The notes beneath the pieces were generated by a model. The model was not told the DNA's origin. It did no database searches and was given only the letters and a program-made list of their open reading frames with translations. The translations under genes were made by a program, and so were the position numbers. Positions 1-10,706 of a stretch of DNA of 64,000 nt are shown here, piece by piece (the first letter of the stretch is position 1; every line of letters begins with the position of its first letter). Origin of the DNA: Listeria floridensis FSL S10-1187 (GTDB lineage Bacteria; Bacillota; Bacilli; Lactobacillales; Listeriaceae); NCBI RefSeq assembly GCF_000525875.1, contig NZ_AODF01000008.1:62001-126000 (forward strand), written 5' to 3'.

Positions 1-1
1 C

Positions 2-407
2 GTGAGTGGACTACCATTTTGGCAGGAACAGCTTTTTTATAGTGAAAACGGGGGAGTTAAGCCTTGGGAAACGAATGCTGCTAAAGCCTGCCGCAAGCTG
101 TCCAAACACATGACAGCAATACTTGAAAATTTGGATGCCGTGCTGAGAGCTCATGAGAAACCTAATCCTGCACTTGTAAAAGATGCGCTTGGAATCTTTC
201 TTTCTGTACTGTTTTGGAGCAATGGACGTCCTGTTGAACTTAATCGGCTGGAAGAAGCAATCAATGAACTTGAAGCAAAACCGTTAAATTGCTATGATCG
301 GTTGAGCTACGCGCTTAAGCGAGGTAACACTTTTTTTGGGATTTCGCGGGTTGAATGAGTTAATGCTCGAACAGCGTAAGCTTATTGCCAAAAATGGAAC
401 AGTATAA
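2..407 (+). CDS. ypoC: YpoC-like protein, frameshifted, at window edge
   Basis: Small soluble protein of unknown function. I identify it mainly by position: ypoC lies between nth and ponA in Bacillus and Listeria. The frame opens with GTG at base 2, with no ribosome site visible inside the window, so the true start may lie upstream. The reading frame breaks at a run of seven T (331-337). Removing one T replaces an early stop with a tail reading RGLNELMLEQRKLIAKNGTV and a stop at 405-407, giving about 134 residues. The gene is convergent with ponA and shares a terminator with it. Function is unknown; the name is moderately sure. Confidence 0.6.
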
Positions 408-444
408 AAAAAACGACTGGGATTTGTTTCCCAGTCGTTTTTTT
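407..444. terminator. Bidirectional terminator between ypoC and ponA
   Basis: A 12-bp stem (AAACGACTGGGA paired with TCCCAGTCGTTT) is flanked by an A run on the left and a T run on the right, so it can end transcription from both sides. It sits exactly between two convergent genes. Confidence 0.9.
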
Positions 445-445
445 A

Positions 446-3066
446 TTAAGGTTGATTTTGGCGGGTTGCTGATTGGTTAGCTGTGTTTGAATTCGTTCCT
501 GAGCTTCCCTCATTTTGCTGTGTACCGCCGCCATTATTTCCATTGCTGTTATTATTTCCATCGTTGTTCTCACTACCAGAAGCGTTACCGTTACTTGTAT
601 CTTGCGGAATCCTTACGCTTGTTGAAACTGCTGAACTCGTTTTACCATCTTTTATAGCGGCAACTGAAATCGTCGTTACAGAACCAGGTGAACCGCCGGC
701 AACAGTAATACTTGTCGATGTGACAGTTGAGGTTTGTCCATTGATTGTTACTTGATAGCCAGTTGCTCCACTAACAGCTCCCCAACTTGCATTAATTTGT
801 TTCGAGTTCGGATCATAGTTGGCACTTAATCCACCAGGTGCAGTTAATTGATTTGCTTCTTCTTGTTTCTTTTTCTCTTCTTCTTGTTTTTTCTTTTCTT
901 CTTCTAATCGTTTTTGTTCGGCAGCTTTTTCTTGATCAAGTTCCGCTTGTGTTTTTGTATCTGTTTCCGTGTCTTCGCTTGCAGAGCTACTGCTTGAACC
1001 ACCAGTACGGCTTGGAACAGTTCCAGAAATGAAGAGTTCATTTGAAATCATTGAACCTGGTGTTCCAGATGCGGCCACTGTTGGAGGATTAGATCCTCTC
1101 AGAATAGGAACAGAAACTACATTACTTGGTTTTTTAAAGTCAGCCGTATCTTTACCTTCAGAAACATGAGCCATTAACTTGCTGAACATGCGCTGTGAAA
1201 TTTTTTGTTCACTTGAAGAAAGGTAGTTCTTAATGCTGTCATAACCTGTCCAAACTGCAATCGTATAGTCTGTCGTATAGCCGGCAAACCATGCATCACG
1301 AGCCGCACCTTTGGGATAGTTGTATTTATTTTGTGCGTTTTCATCAAAGTTTGTTGTACCCGTTTTCCCAGCAGCTGGAACACCAGGAACAGCTGCACTT
1401 GTACCAGTACCCATTGAAAGAACATCTTTTAATACATCAGAAATCATGTAAGCTGTCGATTCTTTCATCGCTGTTTCACTTTCAGGCTCCATGTCCATCG
1501 TTGTATCGCCATCGGAAAGTACAATTTTGGTTACTGCATGCGGTTTGTTATAAACACCTTCGTTGCCAAAAGCTGCATACGCACCAGCCATTTGCAGCGG
1601 GTTAGATTCATTCGCCCCGATCGAGTAAGACTCATAAAATTCCTTGTAGTCAAATCCGAGCTTATTCGTAAAGGTCTTCGCTTTGTCAAGTCCAACAGAT
1701 TGAAGTGTTTTCAGCGCTGGAATATTTCGCGACATGTATAGCGCTTGACGAACCGTGAGCGAGCCTTTATAGCTCAGATCCCAGTTATTGATTTCGTTAC
1801 CGCCAGAATAGCTGTACGGCGCATCATTTAAGACTTGCGCAGTTGACCAGTTCAGATATTCGAAAGCAGGACCGTAATCAGCGATTGGTTTCATGGTTGA
1901 TCCGACTTGACGTTTAAGCTGTGTCGCATAGTTATATCCGCGTGTGACATTTTCTTTTTGATTACGCGAACCGCCAATAGCTTCAATGCGACCATTTTTC
2001 GTATCTTGAAGTACGATACCCGCTTGCATTAAATCATCCGAAAACTGAACGATATCATTTGAACTCAGCATTTGTTCCGTGTATTTTTGTGCATCTTGAT
2101 CAAGTGCTGTATAAATCGTAAGCCCATCACGATACACATCGTATTCTTTTGGAATCTCGCTTAATACTTGCGATACGTAGGCATCATATTTGTATGTCTT
2201 ATCTTCGCGGTCAGCGGTTGAACGAAGTCCAGATGCAACTTTTACTGCTTTCGCTTCATTCATTTGGGATTGTGTGATTTTCCCGTTTTTATACATATTA
2301 TTAAGCACGATATCACGGCGTTTTTTTTGCAAGATCTGGATGGTCATATGGATTGTAATTATTTGGACTTTGCGGCATTCCGGCAAGAAGAGCCGTTTCT
2401 GCCAAGTTCAAATCCTTAAGATTTTTGCCGAAATAATGTTCAGATGCGGTTTCCATGCCGTGAACGCGATCTGACATGTAGACTTTATTGACATAAATCT
2501 CAATGATGTCATGCTTGCTGTATTTTTCTTCAAGTTGCAAGGCTAAGTATGCTTCTTGAGCTTTTCTTCCAAGCGTCTTATTTTTGTAGTCGAGATACGA
2601 CATTTTAATGATTTGCTGCGATAGCGTACTCGCTCCCTCAGCTCCAAAACCATCTTTCACGTTTGCAATTACTGCTCCACCAAGACGAATCGGATCGAGT
2701 CCGTCGTGTTCATAAAAACGTGCGTCTTCCGTTGAGAGAATAGCATCCTCAAGTGACTTTGGAATATCTTTGTATTCGATGTAGTCGCGTCTTTCTGTAC
2801 CGATTTCTGCAAAGACTTTACCGTCTTTATCGAGTAGTTTAGACGAAAGCGGATCGCGTAGTTTCGCATCCGATAGGGTTGGTGCATCTTTTGCATAAGC
2901 ATAAAAGACCGTTGCACCAGCAGCAATTCCAAAGAAAGCACAGAAGAGTGCGACAAAGAAAATAATTTTCAGCACTTTTTTTCCAGTTACTTTTCCTGGC
3001 TTTTTTGGGGGGAGTCCCAGATTTTTGGCTGCGGTATTCAGATCTTGTTTGCATTTGTTCTGCCAT
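446..3066 (-). CDS. ponA: Class A penicillin-binding protein 1A, two frameshifts
   Basis: Bifunctional peptidoglycan glycosyltransferase/transpeptidase anchored in the membrane. The start is ATG at 3066 behind AAAGGAG. Two extra bases break the frame: a G6 run at 3007-3012 and a T8 run at 2321-2328. Corrected, the protein is about 872 residues: basic cytoplasmic head, membrane segment near residues 32-57, glycosyltransferase family 51 domain (EDARFYEHDG; STLSQQIIKM), transpeptidase with STMKP near residue 391 and KTGTT near 568, a Glu/Lys/Gln-rich charged linker, one fibronectin type III domain (about 742-825) and an Asn/Gly/Ser-rich tail. It follows recU by 27 bases on the same strand, the usual recU-ponA operon. 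The frameshifts look like sequence errors because the gene is otherwise intact. Confidence 0.93.
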
Positions 3067-3093
3067 TAAAAATTCTCTCCTTTAAAAGTTCGA

Positions 3094-3697
3094 TTAAAAA
3101 CACTTTTGGTCGATAATCGCCAAAAAGTCTAATCGAGGATTTAGACCATAAGGAATCTGGTCAGAGTATTGTCTGATTTCGTCAACTGTAATGGATTTTC
3201 GTCCGCCTGAAAGCATCCGCTCCCAAAATGGAAGAAAAGCATCGAACATCGTTAAGTATACTTCACCGAGCACACTAAATGAAGTGATGATAAAAGCAAC
3301 ACCGTCTTGATTTCTGACTTGTTTCATGTGCTCTATTTGATGCGGATGAAAATTGCTAAGCGGAAAAGCCGTTTTGTTTTTGGTTTCCTTTGCTTCAAAA
3401 TCCAAATACTTTCCCTTGTAAACTCCATTATAGTCAGTCGTTGAAGGCTTTTTAAAGTACGCTTCTTTAATGGTTGCATTGCTTCGTTTCGGATAATCGA
3501 CACGAACAATTTGAACCGGCGTAGGTTTTTTATGAATAACAGCGAGTTCGCGAGCCAAATAGTAGGCATTTGTATCGTTAATGTCATCTTCAAGCGACAT
3601 TCCGCGATTACCGAACTCGGGTTTTTGAGACGCTTTTTTCTGCGGCTTTTGCCCAGTTAAGTGATTTTTTTTTACCGTTTGGATAGCCGATTGCCAT
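3094..3697 (-). CDS. recU: Holliday junction resolvase RecU, frameshift near start
   Basis: RecU cleaves Holliday junctions during recombination and chromosome segregation in Firmicutes. Family hallmarks are present: NRGMSLEDD, the nuclease region [20 protein letters not shown] and [11 protein letters not shown]. The natural start is ATG at 3697 ([10 protein letters not shown]), well spaced from an AGAGGTG ribosome site. This start joins the body of the protein only if one A is removed from a nine-base run (T9 on the plus strand, 3665-3673). The GTG at 3705, which opens the uninterrupted frame, overlaps the ribosome site and yields a non-family N-terminus. The corrected length is about 200 residues, normal for RecU. 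It is the first gene of the recU-ponA operon. Confidence 0.93.
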
Positions 3698-3743
3698 AAG
3701 CTCACCTCTTTTGCCTCTCAAATTTCAAATGAAACCATTATTC

Positions 3744-3749
3744 ATTATA
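3744..3749 (-). promoter_or_regulatory. Probable -10 element for recU-ponA
   Basis: On the minus strand the sequence TGTTATAAT forms an extended -10 (TGn plus TATAAT) about 50 bases upstream of the recU start. No good -35 hexamer stands at 17 bp, which an extended -10 can tolerate. Position and match are the only evidence. Confidence 0.5.
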
Positions 3750-3934
3750 ACAAAATTCCCTTAAAATGATAGTAAATTTTCCTTTTTCTTAAACATTCAG
3801 CCTTTAGAAACGAGAACATACTATCGGTTTATTTTATCATACTTTCGTGACAAATCGAGCAAAAGCATGTCAATATCGCTTTTTCGAGCAGTATGATATG
3901 CTTACTAAAGAGAAAATAAAGGGGAAGTCAAAAG

Positions 3935-4295
3935 ATGAAAGATTTAAAAGCGAAAACTGAATTATTGATGGAACAAAACGAAAAAAAACTGGGAAAAATA
4001 TTTAAAAAACCGTGAAGCGCAGCAAGAATTTGACTTCTATCGAGATATGAAACCATTTGTTGATCATGCGAAATCACTAGCAGATGATTTTTTGTTTTTA
4101 GCCGTTCCATGGGTTAAAGAAACAAGACCTCATTATTTGACAGAAATAGAGCTACGCCAAATGAGCGATAATATTCAAATGACCGCTGTGAATGCGTTTA
4201 ACGGCAAATCCTTTTATAAACACTTTCATGATCACTACGAATCGTCAAAATACACACTCGAACGCGTGTTGCGCAGTTTGGAGGAAGCAAGATGA
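3935..4295 (+). CDS. yppE: YppE-like DUF1798 protein, frameshifted
   Basis: Small helical cytoplasmic protein of unknown function, family DUF1798. The segment WVKETRPHYLTEIELRQMSD and the following helix match the family pattern, and the location between recU and ypsA is the conserved one. The start is ATG at 3935 after AAAGGGGAAG. An A8 run (3981-3988) carries one extra base; removing it gives NEKNWEKYLKNREAQQEFDF and about 119 residues, the usual size. The stop overlaps the ypsA start (ATGA at 4292-4295), so translation is probably coupled. Confidence 0.8.
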
Positions 4296-4840
4296 AATCG
4301 CTCGTTTTGACCGGATATAAAAGCTTTGAACTGGGCATTTTTAAGCGGGATGCTGAGGAAGCACGCTATATTAAGCTTGCACTCAAGAAGAAACTGCTTA
4401 GTTTTTTAGATCTCGGTCTTGAATGGGTCATTATCTCCGGGCAGCTTGGAACTGAGCTTTGGGCAGGTGAAACTGTAAATGAACTGAAGGCCGAGTCTTT
4501 TCCTATTAAATTAGCCGTGCTCGAACCGTTTCAAGGACAAGCACAAAATTGGAATGATACCAATAAACAGTGGCAGGAAGAAGTCATACTCAGTGCTGAT
4601 TACCATGCCTTTATTACCGAGCGTCCGTATGAAAACCCCGGTCAGTTCGAGTTGCGCGACCGCTTTATGATTGATCATACGGATGGTGCTCTTTTGCTAT
4701 ACGACTTGGAGCGGGAAGGCTCGCCACGTTTTTTCTATGAGCGTGCGAAAGCTATGAACGAACAGAATCAGTACAGCTTGGAGCTGATTGATTTTTATGA
4801 GCTTCAAGAAATCGTTTACGAAGCCGAAACAGATTTTTAA
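4292..4840 (+). CDS. ypsA: YpsA family protein (DUF1273)
   Basis: A 182-residue cytoplasmic protein of the YpsA/DUF1273 group, a SLOG-type Rossmann fold predicted to bind a nucleotide-derived ligand. In Bacillus and Staphylococcus YpsA is linked to cell division. Visible are the N-terminal strand KSLVLTGYKSFELGIF, the Gly-rich WVIISGQLGTELWAGE and the strand DGALLLYDLEREGSPRFFYE. It overlaps yppE by four bases and stands 110 bases before gpsB, a division gene, in the conserved order. The identity is firm; the biochemical role is not established. Confidence 0.88.
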   Translation: MKSLVLTGYKSFELGIFKRDAEEARYIKLALKKKLLSFLDLGLEWVIISGQLGTELWAGETVNELKAESFPIKLAVLEPFQGQAQNWNDTNKQWQEEVILSADYHAFITERPYENPGQFELRDRFMIDHTDGALLLYDLEREGSPRFFYERAKAMNEQNQYSLELIDFYELQEIVYEAETDF

Positions 4841-4950
4841 AGGTTTCATAAAAAAAAGAAGGGTTTACATTGACAAATCCGCTAAGATTTGAAAAAATAA
4901 GGGTATATTGTCAGTAGTTGACGCAATGAAAAAATAGAGGTGGATTACTT

Positions 4951-5292
4951 ATGGCTCAAGAGCAATTTGAATATAACTTAACAGCAAAAGAAATTTTAGA
5001 AAAAGAATTTAAAACTGGTCTCCGCGGCTATAACCCGGAAGATGTCGATGAATTTTTGGATCTGGTCATTAAAGATTATGGAACCTTTACACAAGAAATC
5101 GAAGCTCTTCAAGCAGAAAACATTCGCCTTGTGCAAGAGCTTGATCAAGAACCGGCAGTTGTGAAAAAAGAAGTATCAAGTGTACCTGAAACACCTGTTC
5201 AACCAGCAGGAACAACAAACTTTGACATCTTGAAACGACTTTCTAATTTGGAGAAACATGTTTTTGGAAATAAGCTGGACGACAAGGAATAA
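4951..5292 (+). CDS. gpsB: Cell division protein GpsB
   Basis: GpsB is a DivIVA-like cytoplasmic coiled-coil adaptor that docks class A penicillin-binding proteins (PBP A1 in Listeria) at the division site and connects to the PrkA kinase. The N-terminal membrane-binding module ([32 protein letters not shown] region) is complete. It is followed by a coiled coil, a variable Glu/Pro linker and a C-terminal hexamerisation helix ([17 protein letters not shown]). Length 113 is typical. AGAGGTGG precedes the ATG. Its proposed partner ponA is encoded about 2 kb away on the other strand. Confidence 0.95.
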   Translation: MAQEQFEYNLTAKEILEKEFKTGLRGYNPEDVDEFLDLVIKDYGTFTQEIEALQAENIRLVQELDQEPAVVKKEVSSVPETPVQPAGTTNFDILKRLSNLEKHVFGNKLDDKE

Positions 5293-5337
5293 TTATGGTA
5301 GTATCTTAATGTTGGCTTTGCAGATGTGAAGCTCAGT

Positions 5338-5735
5338 AATGGATTAACGTTCGGATAATCGCTGCTTTTTGCAGAGGAAAGTCCATGCTCGCACGAACTG
5401 AGATGTTCGTAGTGATCGTGCCTGGTCAAACAATAAGCCAGGGCATTCCGCATTTGCGGTTTGACGGCAGGTGACGAGCCTAAGTCTTTTGATATGGCTT
5501 TCGAACCTTGAAGGTGCCACAGTGACGAAGTCCTTTTAGAAATAAAAGGAGTGGAACGAGGTAAACCCCGCGAGCGAGAAACTCAAACTATGGTAGGGGC
5601 ACTTTTCCCGAGGAACTTGAACGAGGGAAGAGGCAGAAGCTTTTTTAGCTTGTGCAGATAGATGATTATCCCTTTACGAGGACCCTGTAAGTCGTAAAGG
5701 ACAGAACATGGCTTATAGAGCGTTAATCGCAGGAT
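5338..5735 (+). ncRNA. rnpB: RNase P RNA, type B
   Basis: Catalytic RNA of RNase P, which trims tRNA 5' leaders. The 5' end has TTAACGTTCGGATAATCGCT followed by GAGGAAAGTCCATGCTCGCA. Internal landmarks include GACGGCAGG, GAACGAGGTAAACCCCGCGAG and ACAGAACATGGCTTATAGAG. The 3' CGTTAA pairs with the 5' TTAACG to close P1. The long hairpins fit the Bacillus-type (type B) architecture, and the location between gpsB and ypsC is conserved. Exact ends are estimated to within about 5-10 bases. Confidence 0.93.
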
Positions 5736-5747
5736 GAAATGAAAAAT

Positions 5748-5816
5748 GAAGCTGTTTTAAAAGGTCATGCTGGCGAAATGCCAAGTTACGAACGCTCCTT
5801 TTAAAACAGCTTTTTT
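5748..5816 (+). terminator. Terminator of rnpB
   Basis: AAGCTGTTTTAAAAGG pairs with CCTTTTAAAACAGCTT across a structured loop and is followed by a T run. It ends a few bases before the ypsC ribosome site. Confidence 0.85.
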
Positions 5817-5842
5817 CTTTAAATGAAAAAGGAGGAACGGAT

Positions 5843-6977
5843 GTGTCTGAATTTCAGCTTTTGGCAACTGCCGCTTCGGGACTTGAAGCCGTTGTCGGGA
5901 AAGAGGTAAAACGTCTCGGTTATGAACCGCGGGTGGAAAATGGGAAGGTTTATTTTAAAGGCGATAAAAGTGCAATCGCCCGTGCCAATTTATGGCTGCG
6001 GGTTGCTGACCGCGTCAAAATCGTCGTTGGTGAATTTAAAGCCAAAACATTTGATGAGCTATTCGAAAAAACAAAAGCACTACCGTGGGAAGATTTCTTA
6101 CCGCTGGATGCTGTTTTTCCGGTTTCCGGGAAGTCTGTCAAATCAACGCTTTTCAGTGTTCCAGACTGTCAAGCGATCACAAAAAAAGCAATCGTCAGCC
6201 GGCTTCAAGCTAAATATCGCCGCAGCGGACGTCTGCTTGAAACAGGAGCGCTTTTCAAAATTGAAGTTTCCATCCTGAAAGACGTTGTAACGCTTACGAT
6301 TGATACTAGTGGAGCCGGATTACATAAACGTGGCTATAGAACGGCACAAGGCGGGGCTCCGCTCAAGGAAACTATGGCAGCTGCGCTTGTACTTCTAACA
6401 AGCTGGCATCCCGATCGTCCGTTTTATGACCCCGTTTGCGGTTCAGGCACCATTGCGATCGAAGCGGCACTGATTGGTCAGAATATCGCACCAGGATTCG
6501 GACGCAGTTTCGTATCGGAAGATTGGGACTGGATGCCGAAACAAATTTACAAAGACGCTCGTACGGAAGCAGAAAATCTTGCGAATTACGATCAGCCGCT
6601 TGATATTCTTGGCGCAGACATCGATCATAAAATGGTTGAAATCGCAAAACAAAATGCCGCGGAAGCAGGCCTAAGCGATTTGATTTCTTTCAAACAAATG
6701 CAAGCAAGCGACTTTACAACCGAAAAAGAATACGGGGTGATTGTCGCCAATCCACCATACGGGGAACGACTTGAAGACGAAGCGAGCATCCGCGAGCTTT
6801 ACCGTGAGATGGGAGAAACCTATGCGAAAATGCCAACATGGTCCGTTTACGTCTTGACAAGTTTTGAACAATTTGAAGAAGTTTACGGCAAGAAAGCAAC
6901 AAAAAAAACGGAAGTTATATAATGGATATTTGCGTACTGATCTTTATCAATACTGGGGACCGCGCAAGCCGCGCTAG
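5843..6977 (+). CDS. ypsC: THUMP-domain rRNA methyltransferase YpsC, frameshifted end
   Basis: Class I SAM-dependent RNA methyltransferase of the YpsC/RlmL-like family, predicted to make N2-methylguanine in 23S rRNA. An N-terminal THUMP domain (about residues 1-160) precedes the catalytic domain with DPVCGSGTIAIEAA (SAM loop) and NPPYGERL (NPPY motif). The start is GTG at 5843 behind AAGGAGG. An A8 run (6901-6908) holds one extra base. Corrected, the tail reads KKRKLYNGYLRTDLYQYWGP with a stop at 6975-6977, giving 377 residues, the normal family ending. The M32 carboxypeptidase follows after 14 bases. Confidence 0.9.
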
Positions 6978-6991
6978 GAGGAGTGAGCGAT

Positions 6992-8503
6992 ATGAACACG
7001 GTAGAAGAAACCAAAACAGAATTTTTAGCCTTTCTTAAGAAAAAAGCTGCACTTGAAGAAGCTCTTAACCTCGTTTATTGGGATATTCGCACGAAGATTC
7101 CAAAGAAGGGGACAGAAGGCCGTGCGGAAGTGATTGGGGTTTTGTCGGAGCAGATCTTTGAAATGGAAGTTTCCGAGGAAATGGCAGCCTTTATCGCGAC
7201 GCTAGCACCTCATAGGGCAGAACTTGACGAGATAACAGCAAAATCACTTGACGAGTCGAACCGGGTCTATGCGCTCAATAAGAAGATTCCAGCAAAAGAA
7301 TTTCGGGCGTATTCGAAACTTGTAGCAGAAGCAGAGAATGTGTGGGGCGAAGCACGTGCCGAGAACGACTTTGCAAAATTTGCCCCCTACTTAGAAGAAA
7401 TTGTTACAATGAAACGTAAATTTGTCGAGTATTGGGGCTACGAGCAGAATAAATATGATACGCTCCTTGATCAATACGAACCGGGCATGACGGTCGAAGT
7501 GCTTGATAGCGTCTTTTTGAAGCTGCGCGATGCGATAATGACATTACGCGGCAAAATGGCGCGGGAAGGCACCGCGCCGAATCCAGACTTGCTACGCGTC
7601 ACAATGCCGCGCGAAAAGCAGCAGACATTCAGTGAACAAATTCTTACCAAGATGGGCTTTGATTTTGATGCTGGTCGCCTTGACGACACGATTCATCCTT
7701 TTGCGATCGGCCTCAACTTGCATGATGTTCGGATTACAACGCGCTACGATGAAGATAATTTCAAAATGGCCGTTTTCGGCATTATCCATGAAGGCGGGCA
7801 TGCGATTTATGAGCAGAATTTCAATCCGAAACTTGCTGGAACACCGCTTAAAGAAGGGGCTTCGATGGGTATACATGAATCGCAATCGCTGTTCTATGAA
7901 ATCATTTTAGGCTCGAGCTTTGCTTTTTGGAAAAGCAACTATAAAAATCTTACCAAGCTGGAACCGAAATTTGCGCAAGTTCCGCTTGAAGACTTTTACC
8001 GCGCCGCAAATCTATCCGAAAGTTCACTAGTTCGGATCGAAGCAGATATCTTAACTTATCCGCTTCACATTATGATTCGTTATGAGCTTGAAAAGGCGCT
8101 GATGAACGGTGAGCTTGAAGTGGCGGATTTAAAGGAAGCTTGGAATAATAAATACGAAGAATATCTCGGAATTCGGCCTGAAAAAGACAGCGAAGGCATT
8201 TTGCAGGATATTCACTGGGCTGGAGGCGATTTTGGTTACTTCCCTTCCTATGCGCTTGGACTGATTTATGCCGCACAGTTTTTCCACACGATGGAAAGAG
8301 AACTGCCTGAGCTTGATCAGATTATCGAGAGTGATGATTACACGCCGATTCGCGAGTGGCTAACAGAGCATATTCATCAATACGGCAAGCTCAAAAAGCC
8401 GCTTGAAATTTTGAAAGATACGACAGGTGAAGGGTTAAACCCTGATTACTTAATCGATTTATTAAATAAACGCTATGAATTCGTTTACAATCTAAAAAGC
8501 TGA
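6992..8503 (+). CDS. M32 family metallocarboxypeptidase
   Basis: Zinc carboxypeptidase of the Taq/YpwA family (M32), a cytoplasmic enzyme that removes C-terminal amino acids from peptides. The metal motif HEGGHAIYEQ (HEXXH) is near residue 260, with the downstream family segments GIHESQSLFYE and DIHWAGGDFGYFPSY. It has 503 residues, the usual length. I chose ATG at 6992 because TAGGAGG lies at proper distance; the GTG at 6983 is too close to that site. It probably shares a transcript with ypsC. Confidence 0.92.
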   Translation: MNTVEETKTEFLAFLKKKAALEEALNLVYWDIRTKIPKKGTEGRAEVIGVLSEQIFEMEVSEEMAAFIATLAPHRAELDEITAKSLDESNRVYALNKKIPAKEFRAYSKLVAEAENVWGEARAENDFAKFAPYLEEIVTMKRKFVEYWGYEQNKYDTLLDQYEPGMTVEVLDSVFLKLRDAIMTLRGKMAREGTAPNPDLLRVTMPREKQQTFSEQILTKMGFDFDAGRLDDTIHPFAIGLNLHDVRITTRYDEDNFKMAVFGIIHEGGHAIYEQNFNPKLAGTPLKEGASMGIHESQSLFYEIILGSSFAFWKSNYKNLTKLEPKFAQVPLEDFYRAANLSESSLVRIEADILTYPLHIMIRYELEKALMNGELEVADLKEAWNNKYEEYLGIRPEKDSEGILQDIHWAGGDFGYFPSYALGLIYAAQFFHTMERELPELDQIIESDDYTPIREWLTEHIHQYGKLKKPLEILKDTTGEGLNPDYLIDLLNKRYEFVYNLKS

Positions 8504-8512
8504 AAAAAGTGG

Positions 8513-8541
8513 TTGACCCGACTAACTGCCGGCGTTATAAT
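8513..8541 (+). promoter_or_regulatory. Promoter of xpt-pbuX
   Basis: TTGACC at 8513-8518 and TATAAT at 8536-8541 are separated by 17 bp, directly upstream of the purine riboswitch. Confidence 0.85.
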
Positions 8542-8569
8542 GAAAAGACTTCAAATGAATAAAAATACA

Positions 8570-8640
8570 CACTTATATAATCTTTGTGATATGGACAATA
8601 AGTTTCTACCCGGACACCGTAAATGTCTGGACTATGAGTG
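8570..8640 (+). promoter_or_regulatory. Purine riboswitch aptamer, guanine class
   Basis: The aptamer shows P1 strands CACTTAT and ATGAGTG, junction segment ATAAT, GATATGG, the AAGTTTCTACC block and CACCGTAAATGTCTGG. The ligand-selecting base (8632, in GGACTATGAG) is C, equivalent to C74 of the Bacillus xpt switch, so it should sense guanine, hypoxanthine or xanthine rather than adenine. It is followed by an intrinsic terminator, so purine binding is expected to switch off xpt-pbuX transcription. Confidence 0.93.
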
Positions 8641-8672
8641 ATCAGTAAATAATCAGTTCAACTGGTTTATTT

Positions 8673-8714
8673 GACTTATCCCTCTTAAGCTTTTTTGGGG
8701 ATAAGTCTTTTTTG
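8673..8714 (+). terminator. Riboswitch-controlled terminator before xpt
   Basis: GACTTATCCC pairs with GGGATAAGTC, followed by a T run. It is the expression platform of the upstream purine aptamer. Confidence 0.9.
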
Positions 8715-8719
8715 TTTAG

Positions 8720-9319
<600 letters not shown>

Positions 9320-9322
9320 TAA

Positions 9323-10633
9323 ATGCTTGGTAAAGGAAGATTAGCTGCTTTAGGTTTTCAACATGTGCTTGCAATGTACGCAGGTGCAGTCATTGTTCCA
9401 CTTTTAATCGGGGGAGCACTCGGATTTAACGGTGAACAAATGACCTATCTTGTTTCGATCGATATTTTTATGTGCGGGATTGCAACGCTTTTACAACTTT
9501 CAATGAACCGCTTTTTCGGAATTGGTTTACCGGTCGTTTTAGGCTGCGCTGTTCAAGCGATTGCGCCGATTATTTTGATTGGACAGGACATGGGGATTGG
9601 AGCCATTTACGGCTCGATTATTGTTTCAGGACTTTTTGTATTATTAATTGCCCCGTTTTTCTCGAAAGTTGTTAAATTTTTCCCGCCAGTTGTGACTGGT
9701 TCTGTCGTAACAGTGATTGGACTTACGCTGATTCCAGTTGCGATTAATAACTTGGCGGGCGGCGAAGGTGCGAAAGATTTTGGTTCATTTTATAATATTG
9801 GACTCGGATTTTTCACACTTCTGCTGATTGTGCTCGTGTATCGTTTTGGAAGAGGATTTTCAAAAGCGATTGCCGTCTTAATCGGACTTGTTGGCGGTTC
9901 GCTAGCAGCAGTTATCTTACGAGGAATCAATGTGGCTCCGGTCGCACAGGCAGATTGGTTTCATATGCCGCAACCGTTTTATTTTGGAATGCCGACATTT
10001 GAATGGCCGGCAATTGTTACAATGATATTAATTTCACTTGTTAGTATGGTAGAATCAACCGGCGTTTATTTCGCTCTTTCTGATATTGTCGGACGTCCAC
10101 TTAAGAAGCAGGATTTGACGAAAGGGTACCGAGCAGAAGGCTTAGCCATTATTCTTGGCGGGATTTTCAATACATTCCCTTATACAGGTTACTCACAAAA
10201 TGTTGGGCTTGTTCAGCTTTCAGGTATTAAAACACGGAAAGTCATTTACGTTGCCGCAGGATTTTTGATTGTTCTTGGACTTGTGCCGAAAATCGGAGCT
10301 GTAACAACAATTATTCCAACACCGGTTCTTGGCGGTGCGATGGTTGCGATGTTCGGGATGGTTGTCGCACAAGGAATTAAAATGCTCGGCAAAGTCAACT
10401 TTACGTCTCAAGAAAATCTTTTGATTATTGCTTGTTCCGTTGGTGTCGGACTTGGCGTGACGGTAGTTCCTGACCTATTTAAAAACTTCCCATCATTCGT
10501 TCAGCTCTTTACAAGTAACGGAATTGTAGCCGGAAGTTTCACGGCGATTCTTTTGAACATCATCTTCAACATGATTCCACATCGAAAAGAAAAAAAGGAA
10601 CAGCAAACTGAACTGAGCCACAGCACGAAATAA
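9323..10633 (+). CDS. pbuX: Xanthine permease (NCS2 family)
   Basis: Membrane proton symporter importing xanthine, of the nucleobase-cation-symporter-2 family. It has 436 residues with about 14 hydrophobic segments. NCS2 hallmarks include the N-terminal AGAVIVPLLIGGALGF, GLPVVLGCAVQAIAPI and the motif GGIFNTFPYTGYSQNVGLVQ. It is the second gene of the riboswitch-controlled xpt-pbuX operon, pairing uptake with the phosphoribosyltransferase. A strong terminator follows. Confidence 0.94.
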   Translation: MLGKGRLAALGFQHVLAMYAGAVIVPLLIGGALGFNGEQMTYLVSIDIFMCGIATLLQLSMNRFFGIGLPVVLGCAVQAIAPIILIGQDMGIGAIYGSIIVSGLFVLLIAPFFSKVVKFFPPVVTGSVVTVIGLTLIPVAINNLAGGEGAKDFGSFYNIGLGFFTLLLIVLVYRFGRGFSKAIAVLIGLVGGSLAAVILRGINVAPVAQADWFHMPQPFYFGMPTFEWPAIVTMILISLVSMVESTGVYFALSDIVGRPLKKQDLTKGYRAEGLAIILGGIFNTFPYTGYSQNVGLVQLSGIKTRKVIYVAAGFLIVLGLVPKIGAVTTIIPTPVLGGAMVAMFGMVVAQGIKMLGKVNFTSQENLLIIACSVGVGLGVTVVPDLFKNFPSFVQLFTSNGIVAGSFTAILLNIIFNMIPHRKEKKEQQTELSHSTK

Positions 10634-10640
10634 AACCAAA

Positions 10641-10690
10641 ACCGATCTGAAAAGTTAGAGGTAGTACTCTAATTTTGCAGGTCGTTTTTT
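10641..10690 (+). terminator. Terminator of xpt-pbuX
   Basis: CGATCTG pairs with CAGGTCG; the inner arms AAAA-TTAGAG and CTCTAA-TTTT extend the hairpin, and T6 follows. Confidence 0.88.
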
Positions 10691-10706
10691 AAAAAAAACC
10701 GAATTC

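Noticed and set aside
838-930. Short repeat-like TTCTTTTTCTTCTTC tract as a DNA repeat or CRISPR-like element
   Set aside because: It encodes the charged KKKQEEE linker of PBP1A on the minus strand; no spaced repeats are present. No CRISPR array was found anywhere in the window.
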